Shown: positions 8,904-17,587 of the stretch, piece after piece
How the letters are laid out: each line of letters begins with the position of its first letter
How positions within the stretch are numbered: position 1 is the stretch's first letter
Source: Algoriphagus locisalis
Lineage (GTDB): Bacteria; Bacteroidota; Bacteroidia; Cytophagales; Cyclobacteriaceae
DNA length: 64,000 nucleotides
Assembly: GCF_900116615.1 (NCBI RefSeq)
Contig: NZ_FPBF01000001.1
Coordinates: 477,625 to 541,624, forward strand
Direction: 5' to 3'
Translations under genes and position numbers: made by a program
Notes under the pieces: generated by a model
Told to the model about the DNA's origin: nothing
The model's database searches: none
The model's input: only the letters and a program-made list of their open reading frames with translations

Positions 8904-11351
8904 ATGTACCCGAATACCCCAAATCCTTCAAATTCAGGGCAGAATCCTTTTATGATACAAAAGGAAGATGAAATCGATCTTAAAGTGCTTTTATTTAATT
9001 ACCTGCAGTACTGGGTGCTTATTCTAGCATGTATGTTTATAGGTGTACTGGGAGCTTTTTTGTTCAACCGCTACGCTACTAATATTTTTAAAGTCGAGTC
9101 CAGTATCTTGGTAGTGGACGATAAACCTAGCCTGGGTACAGATCTCTTTGAATCCTCAGGATTGGGAATGCTGCAAGGAAAAAGTAACATTGAAAATGAA
9201 ATAGGTATTATTAAGTCTTTCTCTCTCGCGGAAGAAGCCGTTACTGAATTAAACCTTAATGTTCAATATTATAAGGAGGGTTTTGTTTCTACGTCTCAGA
9301 TCTATGAAAAACTTCCTATTCATGTGACTGTAGATTGGAACCAGTCTCAGTTGGTAGGAGGGAAATTTAGATTGGAGGTTTTGAATGAGGATTCCTTTGA
9401 ATTAAGCATTGAAAATGATGAATTCAGAATTTTTAATCCTAAGGATCCTTATTATAAGATCTTACCTGAAGACGAAACTACCTTAAGTAAGTCTGTTTAT
9501 AGTTTTGGTGAAGAAATTCAAGGAGAGAATTTTACTTTTACCATCAACCAAATAGCTGCATTACCAGGAGATATTGTTCTTTTCAATTTGGTTGATACTC
9601 CATCTCTTGCACTGAAATATAGAGAGGAATTGGCAGTTGCCCCTATCAATAAGCAGGCTTCAATTCTGTCCTTGAGTTTGGAAACCCCAGTGAGACGATT
9701 GGGTGAAGATTACATCAATAAGTTGATGGAGATGTACCTAGCTAGAGAGCTGGATGAGAAAAACAGAGCTTCTGAAAATACGGTCCGCTTTATCAATGAG
9801 CAACTTTCCGGAATTTCGGACTCCCTGAGATTCTCTGAAAATAAGCTTCAGCAGTATAGAACAGAAAATAAGGTTTTTAATCTTTCTGAAGAAGGTTCTG
9901 TTGTGTTCGAAAGGTTACAAGAACTGGAAAAGGAAAAAGGAGAGGCTGAAATCAAACTAAAGTACTACAAGGTATTGAAGGATTATCTTGCCTCCGATCA
10001 ATCTGGGGAAATGATGGCTCCATCTGTTATGGGGGTTACAGATCCTTTGTTGAATTCTCTTGTACAAGCTTACAGTGAATTGCAAGCCGATCAGGTGAGA
10101 TTGTCTGCTAATTTTACTGATATAAATCCTTCGGTACGAGAGAATGCTACGCGTGTTCAGAACATCAAGAAGCAATTGCAGGAGAATGTGAGTTCAGCCT
10201 TGGGCAATACAGAGAATTTAATAACTGATTTAAACGGTCAGATCCGTATGCTGGAGGTAGATATTAATTCCCTTCCGGAGACAGAAAGGAACCTGATAGG
10301 TATTCAGAGGCAGTTTACGATTAACGAGAATATTTACGTTTACTTGCTACAGAAAAAAGCAGAGGCTGAAATCACGAAGGCAGCAAATATGCCTAAGAAT
10401 AGTATCCTTGATTTTGCAAAGTCCGGGCAACTCCCGGTAGCACCAAAGAGAAGTCTAAATTTGCTTATTGGCTTAATACTGGGACTTATTTTACCAATAG
10501 GCTTTATCACAATTAAGGATTTCCTAAATACCAAAATTGAAGACCCTAAGGAACTGGAAAATCAGATCAAGGTGCCACTTATAGGAATGATAGGTAGAAA
10601 TAATTCTGAGGATAATATTCCTGTAATGAATAACCCTAGATCTAGTGTGACAGAATCATTTAGATCTCTTAGGGCAGATATGTCTTATTTGAGTCCTCAT
10701 AGAGATAATTTGACCATACTTTTTACATCCTCTATCTCCGGAGAGGGAAAAACCTTTGTTTCTATCAATGTGGCTTCAGTCTATGCTTTGATGGGTAAAA
10801 AGACTTTACTTATTGGCCTGGATCTTCGTAAACCTAAGATTGCTGAGGATTTTGGATTGGTAAATGACAAAGGAATGAGTACCTGTCTTAGCTCAGATAT
10901 TTCCTGGCGGGACGTGGTTAAACCTACTGGTCATAAGGATATGGATGTGATCCTTTCCGGTCCTATTCCTCCTAACCCAGCTGAATTGTTGCTTCAGGAT
11001 AAGTTTGGGGAAATCATCAAGGAAATCAAAGCAGAATATGATGTGGTGATTTTTGATTGTCCTCCGGTAGGATTGGTATCTGAAACCAAGGAGCTATTTG
11101 GCTTTGCAGATATCAGTTTCTTTGTTTTCCGTCAGGGCTATTCTATGAAAGGCAACTCTCAGATTTTGAACAACCTGGTTGAAAAAGGTGGAGTGTCTAA
11201 AATCTACGGTATCCTTAACGACGTGCATATCGACAAAGGCTATGGCTATGGTTACGGTTATGGCTATGGTTATGGCTACGGAAATAACTCCTATGGGTAC
11301 CATGAAGAGGTGCAGTTGCCATGGTGGAAAAGAGCTTTGAGAAGAAAGTAA
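8904..11351 (+). CDS. wzc: Wzc-type polysaccharide copolymerase / tyrosine autokinase
   Basis: Inner-membrane PCP-2 protein of 815 residues that controls chain polymerisation and export. Transmembrane helix 1 is at about residues 32-52 and helix 2 at about 516-537 (SLNLLIGLILGLILPIGF). Between them are a Wzz domain and a long coiled coil. The cytoplasmic BY-kinase follows: Walker A SSISGEGKT near residue 609, Walker A' LLIGLDLRKPK, Walker B VVIFDCPPVG. The C terminus is a tyrosine cluster of alternating Gly-Tyr (about residues 778-803), the usual autophosphorylation site. It is encoded by a near-perfect 6-bp tandem repeat, which could vary in length. Pairs with the upstream Wza-like gene. Confidence 0.93.
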   Translation: MYPNTPNPSNSGQNPFMIQKEDEIDLKVLLFNYLQYWVLILACMFIGVLGAFLFNRYATNIFKVESSILVVDDKPSLGTDLFESSGLGMLQGKSNIENEIGIIKSFSLAEEAVTELNLNVQYYKEGFVSTSQIYEKLPIHVTVDWNQSQLVGGKFRLEVLNEDSFELSIENDEFRIFNPKDPYYKILPEDETTLSKSVYSFGEEIQGENFTFTINQIAALPGDIVLFNLVDTPSLALKYREELAVAPINKQASILSLSLETPVRRLGEDYINKLMEMYLARELDEKNRASENTVRFINEQLSGISDSLRFSENKLQQYRTENKVFNLSEEGSVVFERLQELEKEKGEAEIKLKYYKVLKDYLASDQSGEMMAPSVMGVTDPLLNSLVQAYSELQADQVRLSANFTDINPSVRENATRVQNIKKQLQENVSSALGNTENLITDLNGQIRMLEVDINSLPETERNLIGIQRQFTINENIYVYLLQKKAEAEITKAANMPKNSILDFAKSGQLPVAPKRSLNLLIGLILGLILPIGFITIKDFLNTKIEDPKELENQIKVPLIGMIGRNNSEDNIPVMNNPRSSVTESFRSLRADMSYLSPHRDNLTILFTSSISGEGKTFVSINVASVYALMGKKTLLIGLDLRKPKIAEDFGLVNDKGMSTCLSSDISWRDVVKPTGHKDMDVILSGPIPPNPAELLLQDKFGEIIKEIKAEYDVVIFDCPPVGLVSETKELFGFADISFFVFRQGYSMKGNSQILNNLVEKGGVSKIYGILNDVHIDKGYGYGYGYGYGYGYGNNSYGYHEEVQLPWWKRALRRK

Positions 11352-13260
11352 GTCTTCAGTCGCAGCGAGCAGTCCCAGCATTTGGTTGAATTGACTTCAT
11401 AATTCATCATTGAACATTCGACATTCTATAGCCGCCTTTCGTGTCACACTATAGCCGCCGTTCGTGTCTCACGAACGGCTTTTGGTTTTTTTGGCTATTC
11501 GGAATTTGTAATTCCGAATTTACCCCATCTAGTGCAAGACCCATCTAGCGCAAGTCTTCAGACCCCATCTAGCGCAAGACTTCAGTCTTGTGCTTATAAA
11601 AATGCAGTCTTCAGACTGCTCACTTTCAATCCCGAAATTTCCGGTTTTACAGCCAACTTCCACCCGTCAACTTCCAACCGTTCTCAATTTGACCACAGCC
11701 AAACGGCATCCACTTACCAAACTCCCCCTTCATCATCAGTTTACTTTTGGAAAAGAGAAATTATCAAAGGGGGCTAGGGGGATTTGTCACATTTCACTTG
11801 AGCGTTTAGATTTAGCACCTGGTTAATTGTTAGGGCGCGCTGGAGAGACGCAGCAGCGAGCCGGGCAGAGGATCTGCGGGAAGAAGCTTTGCTGGCGTCT
11901 TGACCTTTTGCCTGTCCGTCGAGGCGGAGTTCTTTTGCGTCAAGGCAAAAGAACGAGAATAATTTCCAGGCAATACTCCTAGGCAGGAGCAATGGTAATT
12001 TATCTATTCTTAACCTAGGGTTCCCAGCTATTCGGAATTTGTAATTCCGAATTCACCATCGTAGGATTTTTAATCCCACAATTGACAAACGCTGTTGACC
12101 TCCTCGGGACAAGCCTACATCTTATCACTATTTCTCATGTCCGAGGAAATGGCCTTTTTGTCTTCATTGACCTAGGGTTCCGCCCTTCGTTCCTCAGGTC
12201 TCCACCCCAGGCTATTACAAATAACCCCTTTGGGGTTCTACCCAGCTGTTCTAGACCCATCTAGCGCAAAGACTTCAGTCTTGTGCTTATAAAATTGCAG
12301 TATTCAGACTGCTCGCTTTCAACCCCAAAATTTCCCGATTTTACAGGCAACTGCAAACCGCCACCAACCAACCGGTCTCTAGTTGACCTCTGCCAAAGAG
12401 CATCCGCTCACCAAACTCCCCCTTCATCATCAGTTTACTTTTGGAAAAGAGAAATCATCAAAGGGGGCTAGGGGGATTTTTTACCAAACTGACTTGATCT
12501 CCCAACTGACAACCACCAAACCGTTAACCGCCAACTGCAAACCGCCACCAGCCAACCGTTCTCAATTTGACCACAGCCAAACGGCATCCACTTACCAAAC
12601 TCCCCCTTCATCATCAGTTTACTTTTGGAAAAGAGAAATCATCAAATGGGGCTAGGGGGATTTTTCACCAAACTGACTTGATCTCCCAACTGACAACCGC
12701 CAAACCGTTAACCGCCACCAGCCATCAATTCTCAATTTGACCTATGCCAAACAGCATCCACTCATCAAACTCCCCCTTCACCTTTAGTTTACTTTTGGAA
12801 AAAAGAAATCATCAAATGGGGCTAGGGGGATTTTTCACCAAACTGACTTGATCTCCCAACAGACAACCGTCAACAGACAACTGCCAACCGACAACTGCCA
12901 ATTACCCACCTACTCCCTACAGTTTGTGGATAATTTCTGCAAGTTCTTAACTGAAAACCCCCAAATACCCACCTACTTATACTCTGGTCAGTTTTTTGTA
13001 AAAGTGTCGAAGCTCAAAGAAGTCAGGTTTGGATCAAATACAGAATCCTGTATATGAAAATTCCCCTGAGAAATAGGATAAAAAATGAGTACAAAAACTA
13101 CTCAGTTCCCTATCTTTGTTCACTGAAAGCGATGCGAACGGGCTAATAATTTTCACTAGTGAAATTTTTAACCGTTTTTTTTGAATATTCTGCAATCTGG
13201 TGTATAAATAACCATGCAGACCATAATAACCAGCTAAGACCATTTGGCTGATAACTGGGG
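11352..13260. repeat. Dense repeat region between wzc and ugd
   Basis: About 1.9 kb without a credible gene. Contents in order: hairpin with apical GTGTCTCAC at 11457-11479 followed by T-rich DNA; hairpin CGGAATT-TGT-AATTCCG forms at 11500-11516 and 12033-12049; GCAGTCTTCAGACTGC palindrome at 11604-11619 with a degenerate copy near 12297; and at least four copies of a segment ending in an AAAG-GGGGCTAGGGGGATTT stretch (ends near 11782, 12477, 12661, 12831). The last copies form an array with spacings of 184 and 170 bp (12483, 12667, 12837). Reading frames here such as 11532-11826 and 12283-12655 repeat the same low-complexity peptide and are not genes. Confidence 0.7.
11457..11492 (+). terminator. 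Possible intrinsic terminator downstream of wzc
   Basis: A perfect 10-bp stem (GCCGTTCGTG / CACGAACGGC) with a 3-nt TCT loop at 11457-11479 is followed by a T-rich tract interrupted by GG. It lies about 105 bp after the wzc stop. The same hairpin recurs at 49858-49880 without a T tract, so it may be a dispersed repeat that also terminates here. Confidence 0.4.
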
Positions 13261-13290
13261 TTGTTTGAACTCTTTTTATTAGGCTATAAT
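13261..13290 (+). promoter_or_regulatory. Candidate promoter for ugd
   Basis: TTGTTT (13261-13266) and TATAAT (13285-13290) are separated by 18 bp, about 70 bp before the ugd ATG. It fits a sigma-70-like layout; the Bacteroidota-specific TAnnTTTG form is not met. Sequence inspection only. Confidence 0.3.
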
Positions 13291-13358
13291 GGGACTGAAA
13301 GGGCGAAGCTGTATAAGACTATTCCAACATTTAAAAGGAGTTCCTCCATCATTATTTC

Positions 13359-14675
13359 ATGAAAATCGCAGTTGTAGGCACTGGCTATGTAGGTCTGGTT
13401 TCAGGCGCTTGTTTCGCCAATGTAGGGATCGAAGTCACCTGTGTGGACATCGATCAGAAGAAAATAGATAACCTCAAGGAAGGCATTATGCCAATCTATG
13501 AGCCAGGCCTGGAAGAGGTTGTTGTGAGAAATTTCAAAAGCGGCAGACTTAAATTCAGTACAGATCTGGGTGAAGCCATACAGGGTGCCTCGGTAGCCTT
13601 TATTGCCGTGGGAACACCTCCAGGTGAGGATGGCTCTGCAGACCTGAAATACGTTCTGGCTGTAGCTGATGAAATCGGTGCAAAAATGACCGATTACATC
13701 GTAGTGGCCACCAAAAGTACGGTACCGGTTACCACGGGAGAAAAGGTGCGGGCAGCGATCAAAGGAGCATTGGATAAAAGAGGCTCGGATCTCCCTTTTG
13801 CGGTAGCATCCAACCCTGAATTCCTGAAAGAAGGAGCAGCAGTGGAGGATTTCCTGAAGCCAGATAGAATCGTAATCGGAGTGGATGATGAGCGTGCAGA
13901 GGAGATCATGAAACGCCTTTATAAGCCATTCCAACTCAGTGGAGAGCGGATTATCTACATGGATATCCCTTCCGCAGAGATGACCAAGTATGCTGCTAAT
14001 GCCATGCTGGCTACCAAAATTTCCTTTATGAATGACGTGGCTAACTTATGCGAACTCGTAGGCGCTGATGCCAATATGGTGAGAAAAGGTATAGGTTCCG
14101 ATCCAAGAATCGGGAATAAGTTTATTTATCCAGGGGTTGGTTATGGAGGATCATGCTTTCCAAAGGACGTGAAAGCAATCATCAAAACTGCGAAACAATA
14201 CGGCTATGACCTTCGGGTGCTACAGGCCGTGGAGGATGTGAATGATGATCAGAAATATGTGCTTTCCAAGAAAGTGAAGGCGCACTTCGGTGAGGATTTG
14301 ACAGGAATGACTTTTGCGATGTGGGGCTTGAGCTTCAAGCCTAACACCGACGATATGCGTGAAGCTCCTGCCGGAGTGATCATTGACGAATTAAGAGCAG
14401 CCGGAGCTACGGTGAGAGCTTATGATCCAATAGCTATGGAGGAAGCCAGAGAGCATTACATCTTCGACAAAGTGACTTACTGCAGCGATGCCTATGATGC
14501 TTTGGTGGATTCGGATGCGTTATTATTGGTGACCGAATGGTCAGAATTCCGAATTCCTAGTTGGGATGTAGTGGGTAAGCTATTGAAAAACAAGGTGATC
14601 TTCGACGGTAGGAATATCTACGATAAAAAATACCTGAAGACCTTAGGTTTTGAAACCTATGCAATCGGTAGTTAA
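13359..14675 (+). CDS. ugd: UDP-glucose 6-dehydrogenase
   Basis: Oxidises UDP-glucose to UDP-glucuronate in two NAD-dependent steps, supplying a uronic acid for the polysaccharide. It has 438 residues, normal for the family. The N-terminal Rossmann motif is AVVGTGYVGLVSGACFANVG. The catalytic Cys lies in YGGSCFPKDVKAI, and the central dimerisation helix and C-terminal NAD/sugar domain (LSFKPNTDDMREAPA) are present. It follows 2 kb of repeats and precedes manC. The related UDP-ManNAc dehydrogenases are an alternative, but the overall pattern fits UDP-glucose dehydrogenase best. Confidence 0.93.
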   Translation: MKIAVVGTGYVGLVSGACFANVGIEVTCVDIDQKKIDNLKEGIMPIYEPGLEEVVVRNFKSGRLKFSTDLGEAIQGASVAFIAVGTPPGEDGSADLKYVLAVADEIGAKMTDYIVVATKSTVPVTTGEKVRAAIKGALDKRGSDLPFAVASNPEFLKEGAAVEDFLKPDRIVIGVDDERAEEIMKRLYKPFQLSGERIIYMDIPSAEMTKYAANAMLATKISFMNDVANLCELVGADANMVRKGIGSDPRIGNKFIYPGVGYGGSCFPKDVKAIIKTAKQYGYDLRVLQAVEDVNDDQKYVLSKKVKAHFGEDLTGMTFAMWGLSFKPNTDDMREAPAGVIIDELRAAGATVRAYDPIAMEEAREHYIFDKVTYCSDAYDALVDSDALLLVTEWSEFRIPSWDVVGKLLKNKVIFDGRNIYDKKYLKTLGFETYAIGS

Positions 14676-14910
14676 TTTCAAGATGTTCTCAAATACGGTC
14701 ATCTCGATCCGCCGTGGCGTATAAGAGATCTCATTTGGGTAACGGAATTGTCATCTCGACCAAGGGGAGAGATCTCAAATGGCACATGAATACTGATCTT
14801 TTGTAAAAAGTTAAGAGTTAACGAATATCCTTTTAACTTTTAACTTTTAACATTTTAACTTTTAACATTTTAACCTTTAACCTTTAACCTTTAACCTTCC
14901 AACCACTCTC
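14676..14910. repeat. Inverted GTCATCTCGA repeats and TTTTAAC-type tract before manC
   Basis: Two copies of a segment TCATCTCGA...AGATCTCA(T/A)(T/A)TGG lie at about 14698-14790. From about 14811 to 14900 the DNA is a run of 7-10-bp units, mainly TTTTAAC, ACATTTTAAC and CTTTAAC. Similar tracts occur at about 50345 and 60950, and a related stretch is found inside the gmd coding region (19032-19064). Confidence 0.6.
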
Positions 14911-15909
14911 TTGAAAACCATCAACGTCATCCTTTCCGGCGGAGTAGGCTCCAGGCTCTGGCCACTTTCCAGAAAATCCCAGCCAAAGCAATACCTCCCG
15001 ATTTTTGAGGGAGAAACCTTATTTCAGCATACCATCAGTAGAAACAAAGCCTTTTGTGAGCAGGTAATGGTAGTTGGGAATTGCGATAATTATAAGCTTT
15101 CCCGTAAGGATCTGGCTAACTCGAATATTTCAGGCTATATGGAAGTGATTGAAGCCTGTCCCCGGAATACGGCCGCTGCAATAGCCTTTGCTGCCATTGC
15201 TGCTCAGCCTGAGGACATACTCTTTGTCACTCCTTCAGATCATTTGATCAAGTCAGGTCAAAAATACCAACAAGCAGTAGCTAGAGCTATTGAGTTAGCA
15301 AAAGAAGGTGCTATAGTTACTTTTGGATTAAAACCTACTAGACCTGAAACTGGTTTTGGATATATAGAAGCGGAAGGAGAAAAGGTGAAAGGCTTCCGCG
15401 AAAAGCCCAATCTGGAAACTGCTGAGGCATTTCTCAAAAGTGGTAATTTCTTCTGGAATTCAGGAATGTTCTGTTTTAAAGCGGGAGTGTATCTGGAAGA
15501 ATTAATGACCTTCGAACCTGAGGTATATAATGCCTCTAAAATAGCTTTTGAAAATGCAAAGGAGGGCAAACTGGATTTCGACCTTTCCATGAAAATTCCT
15601 TCCATTTCGGTGGATTATGCAGTGATGGAGAAGACGGATAAAATTAAGATGGTTCCCTCAGAGTTTGCTTGGTCCGACATGGGCTCCTTTGAATCCATTT
15701 ACGATCATTTCAAAAAGCAAGGTCATCCGGTAGATGCCAAAGGAAATATGGTGATAGGTACAACCCTTCACACCGAATTTCTAGGCCTAAAAAACACCTT
15801 ACTTATCCAAACCCCCGACGCCATTCTCGTACTCAAAAAAGATAATGCCCAAGATGTAAAGAAGGTGTATGAGAGGCTGGAGAGGGAAAAACCGGAGTTG
15901 GTTGGTTAG
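14911..15909 (+). CDS. manC: Mannose-1-phosphate guanylyltransferase (single domain)
   Basis: Makes GDP-mannose from GTP and mannose-1-phosphate, feeding the gmd/fcl branch to GDP-fucose. It has 332 residues, so the C-terminal phosphomannose isomerase domain of bifunctional ManC/AlgA is absent. The nucleotidyltransferase signature is VILSGGVGSRLWPLSRKSQP (residues about 6-25), followed by VTPSDHLI and VKGFREKPNLETA. It starts with TTG at 14911, directly after a long TTTTAAC-type tract; no ATG is available before the signature. The CACAGAG repeat begins one base past its stop codon. Confidence 0.9.
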   Translation: MKTINVILSGGVGSRLWPLSRKSQPKQYLPIFEGETLFQHTISRNKAFCEQVMVVGNCDNYKLSRKDLANSNISGYMEVIEACPRNTAAAIAFAAIAAQPEDILFVTPSDHLIKSGQKYQQAVARAIELAKEGAIVTFGLKPTRPETGFGYIEAEGEKVKGFREKPNLETAEAFLKSGNFFWNSGMFCFKAGVYLEELMTFEPEVYNASKIAFENAKEGKLDFDLSMKIPSISVDYAVMEKTDKIKMVPSEFAWSDMGSFESIYDHFKKQGHPVDAKGNMVIGTTLHTEFLGLKNTLLIQTPDAILVLKKDNAQDVKKVYERLEREKPELVG

Positions 15910-16592
15910 CCACAGAGCTACACAGAGCAGACACGGAGAGACACAGAGGAAATTTAAGTGTTAAAAATAAAAAACTTGATTCCCATAATTTCATTATCTA
16001 TCTCTTTAAATAATAAGGTAAAGGAATAAATAGTTATTCTCTGTACGGCTTTGTTTTAACTTAGTGTCTCTCTAAAGTTATAATCAAATAAAAAGTCTCT
16101 GTGAATCTCCCATTAACTCAGTGTATCTCTGTGTCATTCCCATAAACTCAATGAATCTCTGTGACGAAAAATGAATGATCCTTTAACTCAAAAAGTAATT
16201 GGGGCAGCAATTGAAGTTCATCGACATCTTGGGCCAGGACTTTTGGAATCAGCTTATCAAAAGTGCTTAGCATATGAACTTTCAAACTTGGGGCTATTTG
16301 TTGATAGAGAACTCATACTCCCAATTAAATATAAAGAACTATCTATTACCCAAGCCTATAGAATTGATTTGTTAATTGAAAATGAACTGGTTATTGAAAC
16401 CAAAACGGTAGAAAAACTCAATGATATTCATATGGCTCAAATACTCACCTATTTAAAATTTGGAAACTATAAACGAGGACTTCTGATAAATTTCAGAGAA
16501 AAACTCCTAGTCAACGGAATACGGCGAGTTTCTCTTTAAAGTCAACTAAATAGTCTCTGTGAATCTCCCATTTAACTCTGTGAATCTCTGTG
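15910..16592 (+). mobile_element. GxxExxY cassette A with CACAGAG/CTCTGTG flanks
   Basis: A putative mobile or selfish cassette. The left flank (15910-15950) carries repeated CACAGAG/ACGGAG. The right flank (about 16553-16592) carries the inverse CTCTGTG. A further CTCTGTG tract lies just before the ORF (16095-16164), so the ORF is also bounded by two direct copies of GTCTCTGTGAATCTCCCAT. The DNA at 16070-16080 (TCTCTCTAAAG) resembles the 3' end of the gene itself (TCTCTTTAAAG), hinting at an eroded tandem copy upstream. Mobility is inferred, not shown. Confidence 0.5.
16171..16539 (+). CDS. GxxExxY protein A (PD-(D/E)XK-like fold)
   Basis: Small 122-residue protein with the signature GLLESAY (GxxExxY) in AAIEVHRHLGPGLLESAYQK. 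A second conserved block, YRIDLLIENELVIETKTVE, fits a PD-(D/E)xK nuclease core (D, then ExK as ETK). The family is widespread in Bacteroidota and of unproven function; a nuclease role is inferred from the fold motif only. It sits between manC and fcl and has a close paralogue at 17680. Both copies lie between inverted CACAGAG-type repeats. It has no evident link to polysaccharide synthesis. Confidence 0.85.
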   Translation: MNDPLTQKVIGAAIEVHRHLGPGLLESAYQKCLAYELSNLGLFVDRELILPIKYKELSITQAYRIDLLIENELVIETKTVEKLNDIHMAQILTYLKFGNYKRGLLINFREKLLVNGIRRVSL

Positions 16593-17561
16593 GAAAAAAA
16601 CACTAAAATATATATAGCTGGCCACCGCGGTATGGTAGGCTCAGCCATCTGGAGAGCCTTGGAAGCCAAAGGATATACTAATTTAATAGGAAAGACATCG
16701 GCTGAACTGGATCTTAAAAATCAAGTGGCGGTATCTGACTTTTTTGAAACTGAAAAACCGGAAGTGGTGATCGATGCGGCCGCCAGAGTGGGAGGGATCT
16801 TGGCCAACAATGACTATCCCTATCAGTTCTTAATGGAGAATATGCAGATTCAGAATAACCTGATAGATTATTCTCTGAAAGCAGATGTACAGAAATTTAT
16901 CTTTCTGGGCTCCTCCTGCATCTATCCTAAACTAGCTCCTCAGCCCTTAAAGGAAGAATATCTGCTAACGGGTCCTTTGGAAACCACCAATGAGTGGTAT
17001 GCCATCGCCAAAATCACTGGTGTAAAAGCTTGTGAAGCCATTAGAAAGCAGTTTGGAAAGGACTATATTTCCTTGATGCCTACGAACCTATATGGCACTT
17101 ACGATAATTTTGATTTAAACACCTCCCATGTATTGCCTGCCATGATCCGTAAGTTTCATGAGGCGAAAGTTGCTGGTGAAATGAAGGGGTCTACTTGCAG
17201 TGAGCCTGTCGAACTGTGGGGATCAGGAACTCCAATGCGCGAATTCCTTTTCGTGGAAGACCTAGCAGACGCAGTAGTATTTGCGCTGGAAAATCAATTC
17301 CAAGATAATCTCTACAACGTAGGAACCGGGGTTGATTTGACGATCAAAGACTTGGCTGAATTAATTCAAAAAACAGTGGGCCATACGGGTGAAATCATCT
17401 GGGACTCCAGCAAACCCGATGGTACACCAAGAAAACTCATGGATGTCTCCAAAATGACTGATGCAGGCTGGAAAGCCAAAGTGGGCTTAGAAGAAGGAAT
17501 CAAGAGAACCTATCAGTGGTTCCTAGAGAATCAGGAGACCTTCAAGCAAGTGAAAATATAA
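16590..17561 (+). CDS. fcl: GDP-L-fucose synthase
   Basis: Epimerase/reductase that converts GDP-4-keto-6-deoxymannose to GDP-L-fucose, 323 residues. The Rossmann motif is IAGHRGMVGSAI, and the catalytic triad is visible as SSCIYP (Ser), YAIAK (Tyr, Lys). It starts with GTG at 16590, which lies inside the CTCTGTGG repeat of cassette A; no closer ATG precedes the Rossmann motif. Odd feature: between MIRKFHEAK and LWGSGTPMREF there are about seven extra residues compared with E. coli Fcl (recalled), encoded by DNA containing TGCAGTGAGCCTGTCGAAC, which resembles a dispersed intergenic repeat. It works with gmd downstream. Confidence 0.92.
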   Translation: MEKNTKIYIAGHRGMVGSAIWRALEAKGYTNLIGKTSAELDLKNQVAVSDFFETEKPEVVIDAAARVGGILANNDYPYQFLMENMQIQNNLIDYSLKADVQKFIFLGSSCIYPKLAPQPLKEEYLLTGPLETTNEWYAIAKITGVKACEAIRKQFGKDYISLMPTNLYGTYDNFDLNTSHVLPAMIRKFHEAKVAGEMKGSTCSEPVELWGSGTPMREFLFVEDLADAVVFALENQFQDNLYNVGTGVDLTIKDLAELIQKTVGHTGEIIWDSSKPDGTPRKLMDVSKMTDAGWKAKVGLEEGIKRTYQWFLENQETFKQVKI

Positions 17562-17587
17562 CAGCTCGCAGGCTCGCAAATTTATTA

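Noticed and set aside
11774..11992. 72-codon ORF containing SFFCLDAKE
   Set aside because: This motif is a frequent spurious translation of a palindromic intergenic sequence in Bacteroidota.
11532..12655. Several ORFs of 60-90 codons that share a PSSSVYFWKREIIK-like peptide
   Set aside because: They are translations of the same tandem intergenic repeat, contain low-complexity sequence, overlap each other and have no credible start context.
12483..12850. CRISPR array
   Set aside because: Units are about 170-184 bp with long similar interiors, not short repeats with unique spacers, and no cas genes are present.
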